Assembly (NCBI GenBank): GCA_955652855.1 | Contig: CATPCN010000510.1 | Coordinates: 1 to 10,428, forward strand | Reading direction: 5' to 3' | DNA from: an uncultured Chthoniobacterales bacterium | Lineage (GTDB): Bacteria > Verrucomicrobiota > Verrucomicrobiae > Chthoniobacterales > UBA10450 | Length of the DNA stretch: 10,428 nucleotides | In this document: positions 6,424 through 10,428 of the stretch, piece by piece | Layout of the letters: each line of letters starts with the position of its first letter | Numbering within the stretch: the stretch's first letter is position 1 | The notes under the pieces: generated by a model | The model's input: the letters and a program-made list of their open reading frames with translations, nothing else | What the model was told of the DNA's origin: nothing | Database searches by the model: none | Program-made: the position numbers and the translations under genes

Positions 6424-6478
6424 TGTAGCCGCGCCTCTGTGAGGCGCGCTCCGAACGGCTCATAGAGCCGTTGCTACA
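6424..6478. repeat. Double-hairpin REP/BIME-like element, copy 2
   Basis: The same architecture as the element at 3465. TGTAGC (6424-6429) and GCTACA (6473-6478) are the feet. CGCGCCTC-TGT-GAGGCGCG (6430-6448) and AACGGCTC-ATA-GAGCCGTT (6454-6472) are two perfect 8-bp stems with 3-nt loops. Compared with copy 1 the stems differ in sequence but keep full pairing. The first loop is TGT in both copies, and the shared word GAACGGC begins the second unit. It sits between the convergent M23 and mogA-type genes. No T-tract follows either stem. Confidence 0.7.
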
Positions 6479-6490
6479 ACCGAGTTCGCG

Positions 6491-6973
6491 CTAGCACGAC
6501 GTCGGCGTACGTTGCGCGAGCGCAACGCCATGCGGAATCGCGCCGGCCACGAAGCCGAGACATTCCACCGCGCCACTCGGTTTACCCGGCAGCGCGATCA
6601 CGAGCGAAAGATCGACAATCGCAGCGAGCGATCGCGACAAGATCGCGTTCGGCGTAATCTTCATCGATTCGCTGCGCATCACTTCGCCGAAACCGGGAAG
6701 CTCCACGCGCATCAACGCGCGCACCGCTTCCGGCGTGACATCGCGCTGGCTGATTCCGGTCCCGCCCGTCATTAAAATGAGCGCGCAACCTTGACCCGCA
6801 AACGAGCGAATCGCCTCTTTGATCCGCGAAATTTCATCCGGCACGATCGCCTCGGCTTGAACCTGCCAGCCGAATTTTGCCGCCGCCTGTTTTAGCGCCG
6901 GTCCTCCAAGATCGACATATTCCCCGGCCGATGCTCGATCTGACACAGTGATGATGCCGACAGTAATCTGCAT
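6491..6973 (-). CDS. mogA: MogA/MoaB family molybdenum cofactor biosynthesis protein
   Basis: A 160-residue cytoplasmic enzyme of the MogA/MoaB family. MogA adenylylates molybdopterin with ATP, the step that prepares it for molybdate insertion by MoeA. Seen motifs: VGIITVSDRASAGEYVDLGG at the start, VPDE with Asp46, TGGTGISQRDVTPEA at 69-83 with Asp78 (two acidic residues corresponding, from memory, to the catalytic aspartates of E. coli MogA), and LPGKPSGAVECL at 128-139. The length is normal for a single-domain family member. MoaB and MogA are hard to tell apart by sequence reading, so the symbol is tentative. It lies on the same strand downstream of moaA and moaC. It is separated from them by a 192-bp gap holding a terminator-like stem and an inverted repeat pair, so it may have its own promoter. 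No Shine-Dalgarno motif is visible. Confidence 0.88.
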   Translation of the reverse strand: MQITVGIITVSDRASAGEYVDLGGPALKQAAAKFGWQVQAEAIVPDEISRIKEAIRSFAGQGCALILMTGGTGISQRDVTPEAVRALMRVELPGFGEVMRSESMKITPNAILSRSLAAIVDLSLVIALPGKPSGAVECLGFVAGAIPHGVALAQRTPTSC

Positions 6974-7021
6974 GTGTTAGTTGATAGTTAAGCGGATGTC
7001 TTAGATGCCGCTCAGCAGTTT

Positions 7022-7145
7022 GTCATCCCGAGGCTGGCGCAGCGCGCCGAGGGATCTCCCAACTGCAATCGACGCTTCCTTGGAGCAAAGTGTACCGCAA
7101 TTTGCATCGGCGAGATCCCTCGCCGTCTCGGCGGCTCGGGATGAC
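7022..7145. repeat. Inverted pair of GTCATCCCGAG...GAGGGATCTC repeat units between moaC and mogA
   Basis: GTCATCCCGAG (7022-7032) and GAGGGATCTC (7049-7058) bound the left unit. GAGATCCCTC (7112-7121) and CTCGGGATGAC (7135-7145) bound the right unit, its inverted counterpart. Each unit has its own inner hairpin: GGCGC-AGC-GCGCC (7036-7048) and CGCCG-TCT-CGGCG (7121-7133). The 53 bases between them (7059-7111) are unique in the window and contain no convincing gene. The structure resembles a small non-autonomous palindromic element (MITE-like). It fills most of the 6974-7165 gap. Confidence 0.7.
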
Positions 7146-7148
7146 GGC

Positions 7149-7178
7149 AAAAAAAATCGCGCGAATCATACAGCGCGC
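7149..7178 (-). terminator. Possible intrinsic terminator overlapping the moaC stop
   Basis: On the minus strand, GCGCG (7178-7174) and CGCGC (7163-7159) can pair around a 10-base loop that contains the moaC TGA stop. They are followed after two bases by eight T residues (7156-7149). The stem is short but all G/C. It would end the moaA-moaC transcript before mogA. The T run also touches the edge of the inverted repeat pair, so it might belong to that element instead. Confidence 0.45.
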
Positions 7179-7618
7179 TTCGTCTTCTTGATCAGCTGGA
7201 TGTCTGAGATCCGCATCTCTTTATCGACCGCTTTGCACATGTCGTAAATGGTGAGGAGCGCAACGGCTGTCCCAGCCAACGCTTCCATTTCCACGCCAGT
7301 CTGCGCGACGGCTTTCGCGGTGCACTTTACCTTCACTCCTGAAGCGATGGCGGCGATTTCGATTTCGACATGGCTAAGATCGAGATGATGACAGAGCGGG
7401 ATAAGCTGCGGCGTTTGTTTCGCAGCTTGAATGCCGGCAAGTCGCGCCGTGGCAAAAACGTTCCCTTTTGCGATTCGATTTTTTGAAATGAGCGACAGCG
7501 TTTTCGATTGCAGCCGAATTTTTCCGGAGGCGATCGCTTCGCGCGCGCTCAATGGTTTCGCCGAAACATCAACCATCCGCGCGCTGCCATCAGCGCCGAT
7601 ATGTGAAAGCCGCGCCAT
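7166..7618 (-). CDS. moaC: Cyclic pyranopterin monophosphate synthase
   Basis: A 150-residue MoaC, which converts the 3',8-cyclo-GTP made by MoaA into cyclic pyranopterin monophosphate, the first stable intermediate of molybdenum cofactor synthesis. The sequence carries MVDVSAKP near 15-22, KGNVFATARLAGIQAAK with Lys51 (same position as the catalytic lysine of E. coli MoaC), LIPLCHH with His77 and His78, VEMEAL at 109-114, and TIYDMCKAVDK with Asp126 and Lys129. All known active-site residues are therefore kept. It starts at ATG 7618, 3 bases after the moaA stop codon. A Shine-Dalgarno-like GGCGGT (7630-7625) lies 6 bases upstream, formed by the last two codons of moaA. The tight spacing indicates a moaA-moaC operon with translational coupling. 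A terminator-like stem overlaps the stop. Confidence 0.97.
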   Translation of the reverse strand: MARLSHIGADGSARMVDVSAKPLSAREAIASGKIRLQSKTLSLISKNRIAKGNVFATARLAGIQAAKQTPQLIPLCHHLDLSHVEIEIAAIASGVKVKCTAKAVAQTGVEMEALAGTAVALLTIYDMCKAVDKEMRISDIQLIKKTKRAV

Positions 7619-7621
7619 GTC

Positions 7622-8623
7622 TCAACCGCCGATCGCGACCATCTTGCGACCGGGCTGGTAATTATTTCGAAAATCGTGCTGCTCGGGTTTGCGCTCGACA
7701 ACATCGAGAAAAAATTGGCGTAGCTCATCATCGCTCGCACCAGCGCGCAAAACTTTCATGATGTCGAACTCGAGATAACTGCCGAGGCAAGGGCGCAGCT
7801 TGCCGTCGCAAGTCAGGCGCAGTTTGTTGCAGCTCTCGCAGAAATGCAGATTGGTCATCGCCCCGATAAATCCGACGCGCTGATTCCGGCCGGAAATTTG
7901 ATAATAACTCGCCGGTCCGTTTGTTCGAAATTGCGGCTCTGGAATTAATGCGCCAAAGCGTTTTTCGATTCCACGCTTCGCTTCCAAGATCGACATAAAG
8001 TTTTGTTCGTCGAGAACTTCGCTCGTACTCACCGGCATTAGTTCGATAAAACGCAGAAGCAAATTTCGCTCGGCGGCGAAATCAATGAGCGGAACGAGCT
8101 GATCGTCGTTGCGTCCGCGCATGAGCACGCAATTCAATTTTATCTGCTCGAAACCGGCATCGATCGCGGAGTGAATTCCATCGAGCGCCTGCGCGTGCAG
8201 ATCGCGGCCGGTGATCGCGGCATAAACCTCAGGATCGAGCGTGTCGAGCGAAATGTTCACGGTGCGGATGCCCGCATTTCGCAGCGCTTGCGCCATGGAA
8301 AAATTTCCATCGATCTTGCGCGCGAGCAGCGTTCCATTTGTTGAGATGCCGATGTCGCGAATGTTTGGCATCGCGCCAAGGGCCCGACAAAATGTCAGGA
8401 CATCGCGGCGCGTGAGCGGTTCTCCGCCGGTGACTCTGATTTTCGTAACGCCGAGCTCCGTGCCGATGCGGATGAGGCGCAGCGTTTCTTCGAAGCTCAG
8501 GATTTCTTCGCGCGGCAGCCATTCCTGCAACTCTTGCGGCATGCAGTAAGTGCATCGCTCGTTACAACGATCGGTGATGGAGACGCGAAGATACGAAATC
8601 CGATGGCCGTAGCGATCTTCCAT
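7622..8623 (-). CDS. moaA: GTP 3',8-cyclase MoaA (radical SAM)
   Basis: A 333-residue radical SAM enzyme that cyclises GTP in the first step of molybdenum cofactor synthesis. The N-terminal cluster motif C-x3-C-x2-C uses Cys20, Cys24 and Cys27 in RCNERCTYCMP. TGGEP at 65-69 binds SAM. The C-terminal cluster motif C-x2-C-x13-C uses Cys262, Cys265 and Cys279 in FCESCNKLRLTCDGKLRPCL. The protein ends in the conserved Gly-Gly needed for activity. All key residues are present and the length is typical. I start at ATG 8623 (MEDRYGHRISYLRVSITDRC); an upstream TTG at 8632 would add only three residues. No Shine-Dalgarno motif is visible for either. moaC follows directly, and a lipoprotein gene diverges from the other side of an 86-bp gap that contains an inverted repeat. 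Confidence 0.97.
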   Translation of the reverse strand: MEDRYGHRISYLRVSITDRCNERCTYCMPQELQEWLPREEILSFEETLRLIRIGTELGVTKIRVTGGEPLTRRDVLTFCRALGAMPNIRDIGISTNGTLLARKIDGNFSMAQALRNAGIRTVNISLDTLDPEVYAAITGRDLHAQALDGIHSAIDAGFEQIKLNCVLMRGRNDDQLVPLIDFAAERNLLLRFIELMPVSTSEVLDEQNFMSILEAKRGIEKRFGALIPEPQFRTNGPASYYQISGRNQRVGFIGAMTNLHFCESCNKLRLTCDGKLRPCLGSYLEFDIMKVLRAGASDDELRQFFLDVVERKPEQHDFRNNYQPGRKMVAIGG

Positions 8624-8663
8624 GGCGCGCAACTTTACGGGCTGCGCAGGGTTGAATCAAGGA

Positions 8664-8679
8664 AGTCAAACTGTTGACT
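8664..8679. promoter_or_regulatory. Inverted repeat AGTCAA-N4-TTGACT in the moaA/lipoprotein divergent gap
   Basis: AGTCAA (8664-8669) and TTGACT (8674-8679) are perfect inverted repeats around ACTG. Each arm reads TTGACT on its own strand, close to a -35 box. It could be a dimer operator controlling one or both divergent genes, or a coincidence of a -35 element. The symmetry is seen; the role is inference. Confidence 0.35.
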
Positions 8680-8701
8680 CGTAAATCGGCGGCTGTATCT
8701 T
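8674..8701 (+). promoter_or_regulatory. Possible sigma70-type promoter of the lipoprotein gene
   Basis: TTGACT (8674-8679) and TATCTT (8696-8701) are spaced by 16 bases. Transcription would start near 8708, leaving almost no leader before the ATG at 8710. This fits the absence of a Shine-Dalgarno motif there. An alternative reading is that TTG 8674 is a translation start with GGAAG 8 bases upstream, but that would push the lipoprotein signal peptide 12 residues inward. Confidence 0.3.
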
Positions 8702-8709
8702 TTTTCCAT

Positions 8710-9234
8710 ATGAAGCGTCAAATTCTTTCACGGGCGCTGACGTTCGGCGTGTCAGCCAGCGCATTATTTCTTCTCGCGAGCTGTGAAACCCTCGAAACGC
8801 GAATCTCCCAGCACCAAGACATTTACCAAAGCCTGTCGCCCGGCGATCAAGCATTGGTTAGTCAGAGCAAAATTCGCAGCGGCATGTCGCAGAATGCAGT
8901 TTGGCTCGCATGGGGAAATCCCGAGCAAAAAGCAGTGGGCAATATGCGCGGACGTCCCACTGAAACGTGGATTTACGTGAATTACACCACGGCTCCATAT
9001 GGCTACGGATATCCGTATGGCTATCCTTATGGCCACCGCTTCGGATTCGGCTATGGATTCGTCGGCGTTTCCCGCGTTCATCATCATCGCGGTTTCGTTT
9101 TCTTCGGAGACCCATTCTACGATCCGTTTTACTATTCGTACATTCCGCCCAGGATTCCGTATCCGTATAAGACGGTGACGTTCGCGAACGGGCGCGTCAT
9201 GTCGTTCCAATACTTGGTGCCGCCGTATCGCTGA
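8710..9234 (+). CDS. Lipoprotein with BamE/SmpA-like domain and Tyr/Gly-rich segment
   Basis: A 174-residue predicted lipoprotein. The signal peptide MKRQILSRALTFGVSASALF ends in the lipobox LLASC, with Cys25 as the lipidated residue. Residues about 42-90 (SLSPGDQALVSQSKIRSGMS, QNAVWLAWGNPEQKAVG, TETWIYV) follow the BamE/SmpA pattern, in which a short 'G-M-s...V...W-G-x-P' helix-turn is followed by 'W-x-Y'. Such domains are common in outer-membrane-associated lipoproteins. A Tyr/Gly/Pro-rich stretch follows (about 95-117, repeating PYGYG and YPYG), then His- and Phe/Tyr-rich segments, and a final strand VTFANGRVMSFQY. The rich region makes it unlike true BamE, so I do not use that symbol. ATG 8710 is preferred because it opens the signal peptide properly. 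It diverges from moaA and precedes a UbiD-family gene on the same strand by 59 bases; no functional link is evident. Confidence 0.75.
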   Translation: MKRQILSRALTFGVSASALFLLASCETLETRISQHQDIYQSLSPGDQALVSQSKIRSGMSQNAVWLAWGNPEQKAVGNMRGRPTETWIYVNYTTAPYGYGYPYGYPYGHRFGFGYGFVGVSRVHHHRGFVFFGDPFYDPFYYSYIPPRIPYPYKTVTFANGRVMSFQYLVPPYR

Positions 9235-9293
9235 TTAAAAATTCTGATCGCCTCCGAGCGAAGAGCTGGCCAGTGTAGCGGCACGCGTCATAC

Positions 9294-10428
9294 ATGGCTT
9301 ACGGCTCATTCGCAAAATTCATCGAAGCGCTCGAGCAGGCGGGCGAACTAAAGCGCGTCGGCCTTCCGGTCGACACCGATTTGCTCATCGCGGAATGGGC
9401 GGACCGCGAAATGAAATCTCCGGGTGGCGGTAAGGCACTTCTTTTCGAGCAGCCGATTGTCGATGGAAAGATTTCGAAGTTTCCAGTCGCGATCAACACG
9501 ATGGGATCGCGCAAACGCATGGCGCTCGCGCTGCAACGCGACAGCATCGACGACATCGCGCAGGAAATTCAGCTGATTCTCAAAGCAAAACCGCCGACGG
9601 ATTTGCGCGAAGGCTGGAGCTTGCTCAAACAAGGAATCCATCTTCTGCATGCGCGGCCGAAACAGGTGAAGGACGCGGCCTGCCAGGAGATTGTGCACAA
9701 GATCGACAATGCAACGCCGGAGTGCACGCTCTCCGATCTGCCGATTTTGAAATGCTGGCCGAAAGACGGCGGGCGTTTCATCACGCTGCCGAATGTGCAC
9801 ACGCGCGATCCGGAAAGCGGCGCGCGCAATGTCGGCGTTTACCGGATGCAAATTTACGATGAGCGCACGACCGGAATGCATTGGCAGATCCACAAAGTCG
9901 GCGCGCGGCATGGGAAACGTTATTACGAACGCGGGGAGCGAATGCCGGTAGCGGTAACCCTCGGCGGCGATCCTGCTTACAGCTTTGCCGCGACCGCGCC
10001 GCTACCCGACGGGCTCGATGAGATTCTTTTCTCCGGATTCATTCGCAAAAAATCAGTCGAGCTCGTGAAGTGCAAGACGATCGATCTCGATGTACCGGCG
10101 GATGTCGATCTTGTCCTGGAAGGCTATGTTCAGCCAGGTGAAACGCGACCGGAAGGTCCGTTCGGCGATCACACCGGTTATTACACGGCGCTGGAAGATT
10201 ATCCGGTGTTTCACCTCACCGCGATCACGCATCGGCGCGACGCGATTTATCCGACGACGATCGTCGGCGTTCCGCCGATGGAAGATTATTATCTAGGCGA
10301 CGCAAGCGTCCGGATTTTTCTGCCGGTTTTCAAAATGAACTTCCCGGAGATCGTGGACATGACGCTTCCGCCCGAAGGCGTTTTCCACAATCTGGTCTTC
10401 GTCAGTATCCGCAAACAGTATCCCTATC
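9294..10428 (+). CDS. UbiD family prenylated-FMN-dependent decarboxylase, 3' end cut by window edge
   Basis: The frame opens at ATG 9294 (MAYGSFAKFIEALEQAGELK) and stays open for 378 codons to the edge. Family members are usually near 480-500 residues, so about three quarters is present. UbiD enzymes reversibly (de)carboxylate aromatic or alpha,beta-unsaturated acids using prenylated FMN; in quinone pathways they act on polyprenyl-hydroxybenzoate or the menaquinone counterpart. Motifs: LPNVHTRDPESGARNVGVYR with Asn179 and Arg184, and EGPFGDHTGYY with Glu287 and Asp292. These correspond in spacing to Asn168, Arg173, Glu277 and Glu282 of fungal Fdc1, so the cofactor and catalytic set look intact (Asp replacing the second Glu, as is common). 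The substrate cannot be decided from the sequence. No UbiX-type prenyltransferase is in the window. No Shine-Dalgarno motif is seen upstream. Confidence 0.92.
   Translation, partial: MAYGSFAKFIEALEQAGELKRVGLPVDTDLLIAEWADREMKSPGGGKALLFEQPIVDGKISKFPVAINTMGSRKRMALALQRDSIDDIAQEIQLILKAKPPTDLREGWSLLKQGIHLLHARPKQVKDAACQEIVHKIDNATPECTLSDLPILKCWPKDGGRFITLPNVHTRDPESGARNVGVYRMQIYDERTTGMHWQIHKVGARHGKRYYERGERMPVAVTLGGDPAYSFAATAPLPDGLDEILFSGFIRKKSVELVKCKTIDLDVPADVDLVLEGYVQPGETRPEGPFGDHTGYYTALEDYPVFHLTAITHRRDAIYPTTIVGVPPMEDYYLGDASVRIFLPVFKMNFPEIVDMTLPPEGVFHNLVFVSIRKQYPY

Noticed and set aside
7005..7247. Plus-strand open frame of 80 codons over the inverted repeat pair
   Set aside because: It consists of the repeat and antisense moaC sequence, with no motif or start signal.
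9267..9290. TGTAGC at 9274-9279 before the UbiD gene, possibly a third GTAG element
   Set aside because: No stem of useful length follows (at best 3 bp) and there is no matching GCTACA foot, so it may be chance or a decayed remnant.
1..10428. CRISPR array, tRNA, rRNA, integrase, toxin-antitoxin or defence genes
   Set aside because: I read both strands for these and saw no regularly spaced direct repeats, cloverleaf signatures or matching protein motifs.

Overview
The window is a piece of bacterial chromosome with housekeeping and accessory genes packed on both strands. Intergenic gaps are short; the longest is about 190 bases. The gene set, the N-terminal 'FFAELKRRNVYKVAVAY' membrane module at the left edge, the near absence of Shine-Dalgarno motifs and the dispersed GTCATCCCGAG...GAGGGATCTC repeats suggest a soil-type Verrucomicrobiota, with Acidobacteriota as second choice. 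That assignment is inference from remembered family distributions. No rRNA, tRNA, CRISPR array, transposase or phage gene is visible.

Layout from the left: the 5' part of a membrane protein gene leaves the window on the minus strand (1-228). A secreted or membrane-anchored P1/DmpA (S58) peptidase follows on the minus strand (290-1507). It diverges from dnaX (1575-3152), which is followed 5 bp later by the YbaB/EbfC gene (3158-3469). A PHP-family histidinol-phosphatase-like gene (3512-4321, minus) converges on ybaB. A BsuPI-domain secreted protein (4374-4907, minus) diverges from a small exported protein (4963-5385), which lies directly upstream of an M23 (LytM) metallopeptidase (5392-6420).

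The second half holds a molybdenum-cofactor block on the minus strand: moaA (7622-8623), moaC (7618 down to 7166) and, beyond a repeat-filled gap, a mogA/moaB-type gene (6491-6973). MoaA and MoaC convert GTP to cyclic pyranopterin monophosphate. The MogA-type protein acts later, adenylylating molybdopterin before Mo insertion. A BamE-like, Tyr/Gly-rich lipoprotein gene (8710-9234) diverges from moaA. A UbiD-family prFMN-dependent decarboxylase (9294 to the right edge) runs out of the window.

The genes themselves are ordinary; the most interesting material is non-coding. Two copies of a compact double-hairpin element (3465-3516 and 6424-6478) lie exactly at convergent gene ends. Each has TGTAGC at the left foot, GCTACA at the right foot, and two perfect stems with 3-nt loops (TGT, then ACA or ATA). 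Stem sequences differ between copies but pairing is kept. The design matches a REP/inverted-REP pair (BIME) with a GTAG foot. In the first copy the two feet supply the stop codons of both converging genes. A second repeat family appears as a single unit (4346-4371) and as an inverted pair (7022-7145) between moaC and mogA. An 8-bp inverted repeat at 1517-1549 could fold over the ribosome binding site of the peptidase gene. I see no clear evidence of a wholly new multi-gene system.
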